From contig CANAZG010000009.1 in NCBI GenBank assembly GCA_947365965.1, positions 1 to 54,232 on the forward strand: a stretch of DNA of 54,232 bases. Direction: 5' to 3'. Below the pieces are notes generated by a model that made no database searches, was not told the origin of the DNA, and saw only the letters and a list, made by a program, of their open reading frames with translations. This document shows positions 42,576 to 50,171 of this stretch, in pieces. Every line of letters starts with the position of its first letter. Position 1 is the first letter of the stretch. Made by a program: the position numbers and the translations under genes. This stretch comes from an uncultured Clostridia bacterium. GTDB taxonomy: Bacteria; Bacillota; Clostridia; Oscillospirales; Oscillospiraceae.

Positions 42576-43193
42576 TCAGGGCTTGACCACCAGATCCGCG
42601 CCCGTCAGCTTCTCCGCGATGGCGTACATGTTGGTGACCTCGCCTACCCGCAGCTGCTGGGTCAGGCCGTAGAAGTCCAGGCAGGTGCCGCAGGTCATGA
42701 TCTCCACCCCCTGGGCCTCCAGGCTCTTCAGGTCCTCCAGAGACGCGGAGCCCTCGCAGGTGAGGGACGCGCCGCCGTTGTAGAAGAGGATGGTCTGGGG
42801 CAGTTGGTCCTGCTGGCCCAGGGCGTAGAGGAAGCCCTTGATGAGGGCCTTGCCCAGCTTCTCCGCGCCCTCGCCCATCTGGTCGGACCCCACGGCCACC
42901 ACCACGTTCTTCCCCCGGCCGGCGGGGACGATACACTCCGTGGTCTCGTCCTCCGGGATGGGGGCCGCGCCCTCGCCCACGGTCATGGTGACCTTGAACT
43001 GGTTCTCCCCCAGCTTCTCGCTCTTCACGCCGTAGCCCTTCTGATTGGCCATCTTGGTCAGGTTCTGCACAGAGATCTCGTTGTCCACCAGGGTCTCCAC
43101 CACGCCGCCGGCCGCGCCCAGCTCCTTGATGGCGTTCTTGGTCTTGACAACAGGGATGGGGCAGGTGTCGTCCATTGCGTTTACTTGGATCAT
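42576..43193 (-). CDS. yedF: YedF-like selenium metabolism sulfurtransferase-like protein
   Basis: A 205-residue two-domain protein. Residues 1-70 are TusA-like with the active-site DDTCPIPVVKTKNAI (Cys11), and residues ~95-205 are DsrE/F-like with MTCGTCLDFYGL. This fusion is the form usually found beside selD. It would relay persulfide or selenide between the desulfurase and SelD or the final acceptor. The ATG at 43193 has AGGAGGAGATTAAAT. The 106-base gap to selD is occupied by a dispersed palindrome. Confidence 0.9.
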   Translation of the reverse strand: MIQVNAMDDTCPIPVVKTKNAIKELGAAGGVVETLVDNEISVQNLTKMANQKGYGVKSEKLGENQFKVTMTVGEGAAPIPEDETTECIVPAGRGKNVVVAVGSDQMGEGAEKLGKALIKGFLYALGQQDQLPQTILFYNGGASLTCEGSASLEDLKSLEAQGVEIMTCGTCLDFYGLTQQLRVGEVTNMYAIAEKLTGADLVVKP

Positions 43194-43215
43194 ATTTAAT
43201 CTCCTCCTTTTTTCT

Positions 43216-43264
43216 CTTCTTTTCTTTTGTGAACAAAAGAAAAGAAGCAAAAGAAAAAACTTTA
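43216..43264 (+). repeat. Dispersed AT-rich palindrome, copy 7
   Basis: CTTCTTTTCTTTTGT and ACAAAAGAAAAGAAG around GA, with the CAAAAGAAAAAACTTTA tail to 43264. It lies between selD and yedF in the orientation opposite to most copies, so it is transcribed within the operon. Confidence 0.8.
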
Positions 43265-43299
43265 GACCCGTGATCGGGACTGCTCAAAAACCTTAATCT

Positions 43300-44331
43300 T
43301 TAATCCGTTGTCACCAGGATTTCCGGCTCCTGCCGCTCCAGGATCTCGCCCACCACAGCCGCCGCTGCGCCGGCGGACCGCAGCTCCGCCAGCAGGTCTT
43401 CCGCCTCCGCCGCGCCCAGGGCCACCAGCAGGCCGCCGGAGGTCTGGGGATCGAAGAGGACCTCCTCCATGGCAAAGGAAACGCCGTCGAAGCGGACAAA
43501 GGGCCCGGTGTGGTTCCGGTTGCGCTGGGCCGCCGCGGTGAGCAGGAACTCGTCCGCGTATTCGAGCGCCTGGGGGATCACCGGCACCGACGGCGCGTGA
43601 ATATGGCAGGACAGCCGGCCGTCCATCATCTCGTGGAGGTGGCCCAGGAAGCTGAATCCGGTCACGTCCGTGCAGGCGTGGATGTCATAGCGGCGGCAGC
43701 AGGCGGCGGCGTACTTATTTAATGTGGTCATGGACGCCACCGCCGCGTCCAGGGCCTCCTGGGAGGCCTCGCCCACCCGGGCCGCGGTGCACACGATGCC
43801 CACGCCCAGAGGCTTGGTGAGGATCAGCTTGTCCCCCGCCCGGCCCCCGTTGTTGTGGTAGATCCGGTCCGGGTGGATGATGCCGGTGACGGACAGGCCG
43901 TACTTTACGTCACTGTCCGCAATGGAGTGGCCGCCGGCCAGGGTTCCGCCGGCCTCGATCACCTTCTCCGAGCCGCCCCGCATGATCTCGCCCAGCACGT
44001 TGAGATCCATCTTCTCCGGGAAGCAGACGATGTTCAGCGCCGTCTTCACCTCGCCGCCCATGGCGTATATATCGCTGAGGGCGTTGGCGGCGGCGATGCG
44101 GCCGAAGGTGTAGGGGTCGTCCACCATGGGCGGGAAGAAGTCCAGGGTCTGCACAATGGCAATATCGTCCGTCACCCGGTAGACAGCGGCGTCGTCCTTG
44201 CTGTCGTAGCCCACCAGCAGATCCCCGTCCACAGGCCCCCTGGGCAGGCGGTCCAGCACCCGCTGGAGAATGCCCGCGCCCAGCTTTGCCGTGCATCCCC
44301 CGCCCTTGCAGAATACAATTTTTTCCTCCAT
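43300..44331 (-). CDS. selD: Selenide, water dikinase (selenophosphate synthase)
   Basis: Makes selenophosphate from selenide and ATP. The 343-residue protein has the active-site Cys13 and Lys16 ([11 protein letters not shown]), [12 protein letters not shown] with metal-binding Asp residues, the family's [19 protein letters not shown] with the following [19 protein letters not shown] and the C-terminal [10 protein letters not shown] cysteine, not selenocysteine, occupies the catalytic position. It is the first gene of the eight-gene operon, start ATG 44331 after AGAGGACGT, with a clear promoter upstream. Confidence 0.97.
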   Translation of the reverse strand: MEEKIVFCKGGGCTAKLGAGILQRVLDRLPRGPVDGDLLVGYDSKDDAAVYRVTDDIAIVQTLDFFPPMVDDPYTFGRIAAANALSDIYAMGGEVKTALNIVCFPEKMDLNVLGEIMRGGSEKVIEAGGTLAGGHSIADSDVKYGLSVTGIIHPDRIYHNNGGRAGDKLILTKPLGVGIVCTAARVGEASQEALDAAVASMTTLNKYAAACCRRYDIHACTDVTGFSFLGHLHEMMDGRLSCHIHAPSVPVIPQALEYADEFLLTAAAQRNRNHTGPFVRFDGVSFAMEEVLFDPQTSGGLLVALGAAEAEDLLAELRSAGAAAAVVGEILERQEPEILVTTD

Positions 44332-44382
44332 ACGTCCTCTCTTTTCTACGAAGCGTTGGGGCCCTATTGCCCCACATTTTGT

Positions 44383-44428
44383 AGTATATCGGCAATCGTT
44401 GATTTTGTGAAATTGTTATTGCCGATAT
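44383..44428 (-). promoter_or_regulatory. selD operon promoter with a widely spaced inverted-repeat operator
   Basis: Minus-strand TTCACA (44406-44411), 17-base spacer and TATACT (44383-44388). Perfect 11-base inverted copies ATATCGGCAAT (44386-44396) and ATTGCCGATAT (44418-44428), centres 32 bases apart (three helical turns), bracket the promoter. One overlaps the -10, the other lies just upstream of the -35. Confidence 0.8.
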
Positions 44429-44527
44429 ATTTGAAGTGATTTATAGAAAATTACAATTCTCCGTCGCGGCGCGGAAAAAAGCGCCGCCCATGCCGGGCCC
44501 GCCTCTGTCAGCCCCCGCCGGCGGCAG

Positions 44528-44567
44528 ACAAAACCGGGGCGCAGCATTAGCTGCGCCCCGGTTTTGT
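44528..44567. terminator. lexA terminator
   Basis: Seventeen-base perfect arms ACAAAACCGGGGCGCAG / CTGCGCCCCGGTTTTGT around CATTAG, 14 bases after the lexA stop. The TTTTGT side follows on lexA's strand and the other side could stop plus-strand transcription. Confidence 0.88.
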
Positions 44568-44581
44568 GTCAGTCTCAGAAA

Positions 44582-45178
44582 TCAATATTGCCGCACCACG
44601 GCCGTCACCTTGCCCAGCACCTGGGCGTCCTTGCCGTCGATGGGCGCATAGGCGTCATTCTCCGGCAGGAGCCACACCCCGTCGTTGCGCTGGGACAGGC
44701 GCTTGACCGTGGCCTCGTCCCCCAGCAGGGCCACTACAATCTCCCCGTTTGAGGCGGTCCGCTGCCGGCGGACAACCACCAGATCGTTGGGCAGAATGCC
44801 TGCGCCCAGCATGGACTCCCCCCGCACCCGCAGGGCAAAGTAGTCCTCCTGGCGCCCGCCGCAGTCGAAGGTCAGGTAGTCGTCAATGCACTCCTGGGCC
44901 AGGATGGGCGAACCGGCGGCCACATTGCCCAGAATGGGGATCCGGTGCTTCTCCTGCTTCTCCGGGGGGTCCACCAGCACAATGGCCCGGCCCTTGAAAT
45001 CCCCCTTCTCAATGAGCCCCCGCTCCTGGAGCCGCTTGAGGTGGAGGTGGACCGTGGAGGGGGACTTCAGCCCCACGGCCTCGCAGATCTCCCGCACAGA
45101 GGGGGCGTACCCCTGCTGGGGGATAACCGTTTTGAGGTAGTTGTAGATCTGCTCTGTCATCTGGGTCTTCTTCGGCAT
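44582..45178 (-). CDS. lexA: LexA repressor
   Basis: SOS repressor with self-cleavage. The 198-residue protein has an N-terminal winged helix (GYAPSVREICEAVGLKSPST), the scissile Ala88-Gly89 in NVAAGSP, catalytic Ser122 (RGESMLGAG) and Lys159 (DEATVKRL). The ATG at 45178 has GGAGGGCTGACG. It is divergent from birA. I did not find a convincing CGAAC-type SOS box in the region, only a weak ACATGT-centred element inside the promoter spacer. Confidence 0.97.
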   Translation of the reverse strand: MPKKTQMTEQIYNYLKTVIPQQGYAPSVREICEAVGLKSPSTVHLHLKRLQERGLIEKGDFKGRAIVLVDPPEKQEKHRIPILGNVAAGSPILAQECIDDYLTFDCGGRQEDYFALRVRGESMLGAGILPNDLVVVRRQRTASNGEIVVALLGDEATVKRLSQRNDGVWLLPENDAYAPIDGKDAQVLGKVTAVVRQY

Positions 45179-45218
45179 CGTCAGCCCTCCAAACTTCCTG
45201 GTTTCTATATTCTATTTT

Positions 45219-45247
45219 ATTGTAGCACATGTTTTGGTCAATTGCAA
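45219..45247 (-). promoter_or_regulatory. lexA promoter
   Basis: Minus-strand TTGCAA, 17-base spacer and TACAAT. The spacer holds AAAACATGTGC, which may be a degenerate LexA site. Confidence 0.65.
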
Positions 45248-45314
45248 CGTCTGTTCTTGTATTTTTTGTGGAATTTTCTCTGTCGTTCCTCCGGCAGGCC
45301 CGGCTTTTTGGAGG

Positions 45315-45343
45315 TTTACAACCCCGGGGGGAAATGCTATACT
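45315..45343 (+). promoter_or_regulatory. birA promoter
   Basis: TTTACA, 17-base spacer, TATACT, 41 bases before the birA start. Confidence 0.78.
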
Positions 45344-45384
45344 AGCCATGCCAGGAAAAAAACGGAAGGGTGTGGGAGCGAGAA

Positions 45385-46377
45385 ATGAGCAGAGAGCAGG
45401 TCTATCAGCTGCTCCAGGAGCGGCCGGGGGCTTTTTTCTCCGGCCAGGAGCTCAGCCGAAGGCTGGGCATCAGCAGGGCTGCGGTTTGGAAGGCCATCGA
45501 CGCCCTGCGGCGGGACGGGTACACGGTGGAGGCCCGGCCGGGGCTGGGCTACCGGCTGACCTTTACGCCGGACGTGCTGGTGGAGCGGGAGGTGCGGCGG
45601 TATCTTCCGCCGGACGTCCCCTGTCCGGAGCTGCGGTGCCTGGAGGAAATAGACTCCACCAACTCCTATCTCAAGCGGGAGGCCCTGGCGGGCGCGCCGG
45701 ACGGCACGGTGGCGGTGGCCAACAGCCAGAGCGGCGGCCGGGGGCGGATGACCCGCTCCTTCCAGTCCCCGCCGGGCAAGGGGGTCTATCTGTCCGTGCT
45801 GCTGCGGCCCCAGCTGCCCCCGGGGGAGCTGCTGGGCGTGACGGGCATGACCGCCGTGGCGATATCCCGGGCCGTGGAGCGGGCCGCCGGGGTCCGCCCG
45901 GGGATCAAGTGGACCAACGATCTGGTGCTGGGGGGCCGGAAGCTGTGCGGCATCCTCACGGAGATGGCCCTGGAGGGGGAGACCCAGATGACCCAGTCCC
46001 TGGTCATCGGCGCGGGGGTCAATGTGAGCCACACGGCGGAGGACTTCGGGCCCGAGGTGGCGAAGATGGCCACCTCCCTGGCCCAGGAGGGGTGCGCCGT
46101 GTCCCGGCCGGCCCTGGCGGCGGCCATGATCGTGGAGCTCCGCCGCCTCTCCGACAGCCTGGGAGGGGATCTCACCGGGTGGGTGGAGGAGTACCGCAGC
46201 CGGTGCGTCACCCTGGGCAAGCCGGTGCGCCTGCTGTGGACGGACCGGCAGGTCCGGGCCCAGGCCCTGGACGTGGACGATCAGTTCGGCCTGGTGGTGC
46301 GGCTGGAGGACGGCGAGACCACCACCCTGCGCACCGGCGAGGTGTCAGTGCGGGGGCTGTACGGCTACACGGAGTGA
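45385..46377 (+). CDS. birA: Bifunctional biotin ligase/repressor BirA
   Basis: Attaches biotin to acyl-carrier domains and represses biotin genes. The 330-residue protein has an N-terminal winged helix (residues ~1-60, SGQELSRRLGISRAAVWKAI), then the ligase domain with EEIDSTNSYLK, the biotinyl-AMP loop SGGRGRMTRSFQSP and IKWTNDLVLGGRKLCGIL, and a small C-terminal SH3-like domain. The ATG at 45385 follows GGGAGCGAGAA; an in-frame GTG five codons upstream is less likely. The HTH indicates autoregulatory capacity. Confidence 0.95.
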   Translation: MSREQVYQLLQERPGAFFSGQELSRRLGISRAAVWKAIDALRRDGYTVEARPGLGYRLTFTPDVLVEREVRRYLPPDVPCPELRCLEEIDSTNSYLKREALAGAPDGTVAVANSQSGGRGRMTRSFQSPPGKGVYLSVLLRPQLPPGELLGVTGMTAVAISRAVERAAGVRPGIKWTNDLVLGGRKLCGILTEMALEGETQMTQSLVIGAGVNVSHTAEDFGPEVAKMATSLAQEGCAVSRPALAAAMIVELRRLSDSLGGDLTGWVEEYRSRCVTLGKPVRLLWTDRQVRAQALDVDDQFGLVVRLEDGETTTLRTGEVSVRGLYGYTE

Positions 46378-46425
46378 CGGTACTCCGGAAAAATCTATCA
46401 CAAGTATAAAGGAGCCAACGATACC

Positions 46426-46965
46426 ATGAGCATCTATCCTGATCTGTTCGTCACCTTCGCCAAGGTGGGGGTGATGACCTTCGGCGGCGGCTACGCCATG
46501 CTGCCCATCCTCCAGCGGGAGGTGGTGGACAACAAGGGCTGGGCCACGGAGGAGGAGTTGATGGACTACTTTGCCATCGGCCAGTGCACTCCGGGCGTCA
46601 TCGCCGTGAACACGGCCACCTTCATCGGCCAGAAGCAGCGGGGCATTGCGGGCGGCATCCTGGCCACCCTGGGGGTGGTGTTCCCCTCCCTGGTCATCAT
46701 CTCCCTGCTGGCGGGAGTGATTACCACCTTCTCCCACCTGACCTGGGTGCAGCACGCCTTTGGCGGCGTGCGGGTCTGCGTGTGCATCCTGATCCTGAAC
46801 GCGGTGGTGAAGCTGTACAAGAAGGCGGTCGTCGACGCGCCCACCCTGCTGGTGTTTCTGGCGGTGGCCCTGGGCAGCTACTTCACGCCCCTGAGCCCGG
46901 TGCTGTTTGTGCTGGCTGCGGCGGTGGCGGGCATTGCGCTGAAGAATATGGGGGTGAAGAAGTGA
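46426..46965 (+). CDS. Chromate transporter, N-terminal-type half (CHR family)
   Basis: A 179-residue membrane protein with about five helices. TFAKVGVMTFGGGYAMLPIL and AIGQCTPGVIAVNTATFIG are the CHR-domain signatures (first split to stay short). It is one half of a two-gene transporter: the next gene overlaps it by one base in TGATG. Short-chain CHR pairs are common in Firmicutes; a physiological substrate other than chromate is likely. A TATAAAGGAGCCAACGATACC leader precedes the ATG. Confidence 0.9.
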   Translation: MSIYPDLFVTFAKVGVMTFGGGYAMLPILQREVVDNKGWATEEELMDYFAIGQCTPGVIAVNTATFIGQKQRGIAGGILATLGVVFPSLVIISLLAGVITTFSHLTWVQHAFGGVRVCVCILILNAVVKLYKKAVVDAPTLLVFLAVALGSYFTPLSPVLFVLAAAVAGIALKNMGVKK

Positions 46966-47561
46966 TGCTGTATCTGCGTCTGTTCTGGGAGTTCTTCAAA
47001 ACGGGCCTGTTCGCCGTAGGCGGCGGCATGGCCACCATTCCCTTCCTCTACAACATGGCCGACGCCACGGGCTGGTTCACCCGCAACGACGTGGCCAATA
47101 TGATCGCCGTGGGCGAGTCCACGCCGGGCCCCATTGGCGTGAACATGGCCACCTATGTGGGTTACGTCACTGGCGGCAACGTGGGGGGGATCCCTGCCGC
47201 CGTCCTGGGGGCCGCTGTGGCCACCATCGGACTGGTGACCCCCTCCATCATTATCATCTTAATCATCGCCTCCTTCCTCAAGAGCTTCCGGAACAACCGA
47301 TATGTGGAGAGCGCCTTCTACGGCCTGCGGCCCGCCTCCACGGGCCTGATCGCGGCGGCGGGGCTGTCGGTGGTGGTATCCAACCTCTTCTTTGCGGAGA
47401 CCCTGGACCAGGGATTCAGTCTGGCTCTCTTTAACTGGAAGGGATGGATCCTGGCCGCCGTGCTGTGGACCCTCACCAACAAGGTCAAGCAGACCAAGGG
47501 GCTCCACCCCATCCTCTTCATCCTGGGCTCCGCCGTGGCGGGCGTGGTGTTCTCCATGTAA
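46965..47561 (+). CDS. Chromate transporter, second half (CHR family)
   Basis: A 198-residue homologue of the preceding protein, with FFKTGLFAVGGGMATIPFL and AVGESTPGPIGVNMATYVG matching the same signatures, and about six helices. The start codon shares one base with the preceding stop, so the two subunits are made together. Transcription probably ends at the AAAAAAGTGGC hairpin (47822-47850) inside the hairpin array downstream. Confidence 0.9.
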   Translation: MLYLRLFWEFFKTGLFAVGGGMATIPFLYNMADATGWFTRNDVANMIAVGESTPGPIGVNMATYVGYVTGGNVGGIPAAVLGAAVATIGLVTPSIIIILIIASFLKSFRNNRYVESAFYGLRPASTGLIAAAGLSVVVSNLFFAETLDQGFSLALFNWKGWILAAVLWTLTNKVKQTKGLHPILFILGSAVAGVVFSM

Positions 47562-47616
47562 ATTTGACTGGATTTCGACAGGAATACCCATTCTCTCCGG
47601 TTTTTCCACAGAAATC

Positions 47617-47895
47617 AGCGGCATCCACGCCGGGTATCCGGCGGGGATGCTGCTCATACTGTCAAAAAAGCCCTCCGCAGGAGTTTCGCGCCCGCAGGCG
47701 CGAAATAAATTCAGATCGTTTTTCTCGCGGCGTGTACGTGAGAAAAACACTTTCCACGGAGCGAGCGTCGAGCTGTACGCCAAAGGCGTACAGCGAGGCG
47801 CAGAGCGGAGTGAAGGCCCACTCAAAAAAGTGGCGGAGCCACTTTTTTGACACGCAGAGCAGCATCCACGCCGGGTATCCGGCGGGGATGCCGCT
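47617..47895. repeat. Array of six hairpins between duplicated 38-base ends
   Basis: The ends at 47617-47654 and 47858-47895 are the same 38-base hairpin (core CGCCGG-GTAT-CCGGCG, outer arms AGCGGCATCC type) differing at two positions. Between them lie four more stems: TTTCGCGCC/GGCGCGAAA (47684-47705), GTTTTTCTC/GAGAAAAAC (47718-47748), GCTGTACGCC/GGCGTACAGC (47772-47794) and TCAAAAAAGTGGC/GCCACTTTTTTGA (47822-47850). No ORF with a ribosome binding site is present. The last inner stem resembles a terminator. The element looks like a composite non-coding repeat or structured RNA. Confidence 0.75.
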
Positions 47896-47940
47896 ATTAA
47901 GATTCATCCATTGCGTACAGGTCCGCCCCGCGGGGGAGGG

Positions 47941-48618
47941 TCACTCCCGGCCGGGGGCCGCCTTTTTCAGGCGGGCCGCTATGGTGCGCCGGACCGCCTC
48001 CAGGTCGCTGTCGCACAGGGTGGGGAGGAACTGGGCCAGCTCCTCCGGCGGGAGGTTCCACCACTGGAGCTCCAGCAGAAGAGCGATCAGCTCCTCGTCA
48101 AACCGCTTCTTGATAAAGGCGGCGGGGTTTCCGCCCACCACGGTATACGGGGCCACATCCCTGGTCACCACCGCATAGGCGGCAACAATCGCGCCGTCGC
48201 CAATGTGGACCCCGGGCATAATCACGCTGTTCCTTCCGATCCACACGTCGTTGCCCACCACAATGTCGCCCTTGAAGGGGAGCTGGGACAGGTGGGGCGG
48301 GGTCAGCTCCGCCCATGCGCCGCCGAATACGTTGAAGGGATAGGTGGAGATGCTGCTGATCCGATGGTTTGCCGATCCCATGATGAACTGGACGCCGCTT
48401 GCCAGGGAGCAGAATTTGCCGATGATGAGCCTGTCGCCAAATTCAGGCCAGTTGAACAGCACGTTGCTGCGTTCAAAGGCGGTGGGATCCACCGGATCGT
48501 CGTAGTAGGTGTAGTCGCCAACAGAGATGTTGGGCGCGGTAATCACATTTTTCAAAAAGCAGGAGGTCTTATATTCATTCGGGAAAACGCAGTTGGGGTC
48601 TGGAATTGTATTTCTCAT
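47941..48618 (-). CDS. Vat/CatB-type O-acetyltransferase (hexapeptide-repeat family)
   Basis: A 225-residue left-handed beta-helix acetyltransferase resembling streptogramin A and xenobiotic acetyltransferases. VGDYTYYDDP, LIIGKFCSLASGVQFIMGSANHR with the catalytic His, STYPFNVFGG, VGNDVWIGRNSVIMPGV and GGNPAAFIKKRF are seen in order. AAGGAGACCGTAC precedes ATG 48618; an upstream extension is unlikely. It stands alone between a hairpin array and DUF5662. Antibiotic acetylation is possible, but many homologues have other substrates. Confidence 0.87.
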   Translation of the reverse strand: MRNTIPDPNCVFPNEYKTSCFLKNVITAPNISVGDYTYYDDPVDPTAFERSNVLFNWPEFGDRLIIGKFCSLASGVQFIMGSANHRISSISTYPFNVFGGAWAELTPPHLSQLPFKGDIVVGNDVWIGRNSVIMPGVHIGDGAIVAAYAVVTRDVAPYTVVGGNPAAFIKKRFDEELIALLLELQWWNLPPEELAQFLPTLCDSDLEAVRRTIAARLKKAAPGRE

Positions 48619-48756
48619 GTACGGTCTCCTTTTTAAGTGTAATGAATCATCCCCTTTCCCGTCTGAACGCAACTGCAATGTTTCTTTTTTTACGCAATTC
48701 ACCCATAAGCTGTCCCCCTAAAACCGACATAAATGCCTATTCTTCTGCCAATTATG

Positions 48757-49305
48757 TCACTTCAACACCTCGCGGCGGATATACGCCAGGGTGCGCTCCT
48801 CCCCCTCGTCCCGCAGCATCAGCAGCAGCCGCTCCAGCAGGGCGCGGGTCTTGGGGTGGAGGATGTAGTGGTCCTGACTGTGGGCGTAGTACTCCCATGC
48901 GGAGGCGTCGGTGTAGCGCTCCTTCTGGTAGGTCTGGCTGGCCGCCACCCGGTCGCAGAACATCTCCACCACGTACCGCACGGGCATCTCCATGCCGCCC
49001 ATGCGGTGGTCCAGCGCCGGGTCATAGTCGATCCAGTACTCCAGGTGGTGCTTGTTGCGGCCCTTGTGGTGGAGCCAGGCGGAGGACACGCCGGTGGCCA
49101 GCCGCTCCGCCTCGTTGGGGCTGTGATCCCCCTGGAAGTACCTCGCCCCCACCAGAAACTCCCTGGGCCCGTATTTGCTCATGTCGTGGAGCAGGCCCTG
49201 GCGGTACAGCCCCACCCGGAAGCACAGACCCATCACCCGCGCCTTGTGGGCGGTGATGGTTTTCAGATGTCCCCACCACTTTCTCATGGTTATTCCCTCT
49301 GACAT
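48757..49305 (-). CDS. DUF5662 family protein
   Basis: A 182-residue soluble protein. LLHDMSKYGPREFL and SSAWLHHKGRNKHHLEYW place His/Asp pairs as in HD-type metal sites. The family is common in gut Firmicutes and has no known activity. The ATG comes directly after the stop of the phosphatase gene; a second in-frame ATG six codons later has AGAGGGAATAACC and is an alternative start. Confidence 0.8.
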   Translation of the reverse strand: MSEGITMRKWWGHLKTITAHKARVMGLCFRVGLYRQGLLHDMSKYGPREFLVGARYFQGDHSPNEAERLATGVSSAWLHHKGRNKHHLEYWIDYDPALDHRMGGMEMPVRYVVEMFCDRVAASQTYQKERYTDASAWEYYAHSQDHYILHPKTRALLERLLLMLRDEGEERTLAYIRREVLK

Positions 49306-49887
49306 TTATTCCGCACCTCCCGGCGCAAACAGATTATATGGCTGTATCTGCCTGCACATACCGTCCTCAAAGGCAAAGCGCACCACCCACGGCATGAGAT
49401 TCCGGATTTGCTGGAACTGGGCGTATCCAAAGGACCTGTCGAAGTGGTTGATAACCACGCTCAGGGCGGTGCCGTGGCTTCCGATCACGATATTCTTCCC
49501 CTCGTACCGCGCAAGGACGGCGTTCAGCGCCCGGATATTCCGGCGCTGCACCTCGTTCAGGGTCTCGCCGTCGGACAGCTTGTAGTCAAAATCCGCCCAC
49601 TGGCTTCTGCAAAATTCCTCAAAGTCGGCAATCCACCCGCTGTCCACCCTGCGCTCCCGGAAATCCTCCATGGTCTCGATCTCCAGGTGGGCCGCCTCCG
49701 CGAAGCCGGCCACCGTGTCCACCGCCCGCTTATAGGGGCTGGACAGCACGGCGTCAATGCGCTTGTCCATAAGAAATCGAGTCACAAGCTCCCTGTCCCG
49801 CAGGCCCTTGGGGGTAAGTTCCCTGGAGAGATCGTCATGATTTTCGTAGTTGGGCTGGGCGTGCCGGACAAAATATACTGTCGTCAT
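49306..49887 (-). CDS. Histidine phosphatase family protein
   Basis: A 193-residue phosphoglycerate-mutase-like protein. The catalytic TVYFVRHAQPNYENH starts at residue 3, SSPYKRAVDT follows, and IVIGSHGTALSVV holds the second His. The start at 49887 has AGAGGAGAATACGT; an upstream extension runs into the MITE. It is translated just before DUF5662 (stop TAA, then ATG). The substrate is unknown. Confidence 0.88.
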   Translation of the reverse strand: MTTVYFVRHAQPNYENHDDLSRELTPKGLRDRELVTRFLMDKRIDAVLSSPYKRAVDTVAGFAEAAHLEIETMEDFRERRVDSGWIADFEEFCRSQWADFDYKLSDGETLNEVQRRNIRALNAVLARYEGKNIVIGSHGTALSVVINHFDRSFGYAQFQQIRNLMPWVVRFAFEDGMCRQIQPYNLFAPGGAE

Positions 49888-49931
49888 ACGTATTCTCCTC
49901 TCGTATGGCCCTCCAAAAGGCGGGGACCGGC

Positions 49932-50171
49932 TAGGGCATGTTTGAAAATTGTCAACACGCCCAAACAGCAGGCCTTTTTCTGCCATACTGCGTTAAATTT
50001 TCTTGTCATCCGTCAGATTCTGCAACGGGCGCATCGAGCGCCCGTGCAGAATAATCGTGCATGACCCCTCGATGGGGTCATTGCACGATATGGATGCCTG
50101 CGAAAATTTGCCTTGTCTGGCAAAAAAATTCCTTGCTGTTGGACATATCGCCAATTATCAAACAAGCCCTA
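49932..50171. mobile_element. 240-bp MITE with 20-base terminal inverted repeats
   Basis: The ends TAGGGCATGTTTGAAAATTG and CAATTATCAAACAAGCCCTA are inverted copies (18 of 20), and similarity continues inward for about 70 bases (AACAGCA, T-run, TGCCA, AAATTTTC on one side and their complements on the other). The centre has two strong hairpins: ACGGGCGC/GCGCCCGT and a TGACCCC/GGGGTCA stem. No transposase is encoded. The terminal TA may be a target duplication. The last three bases form the stop codon of mgtE. Confidence 0.85.

Noticed and set aside
43300..44331. Possible selenocysteine codon in selD
   Set aside because: The active-site position is encoded as Cys and the frame has no internal TGA, so there is no reason to invoke recoding.
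45179..45260. LexA SOS box between lexA and birA
   Set aside because: Only a weak ACATGT-centred element is present; the Gram-positive CGAAC-N4-GTTCG pattern is not matched.
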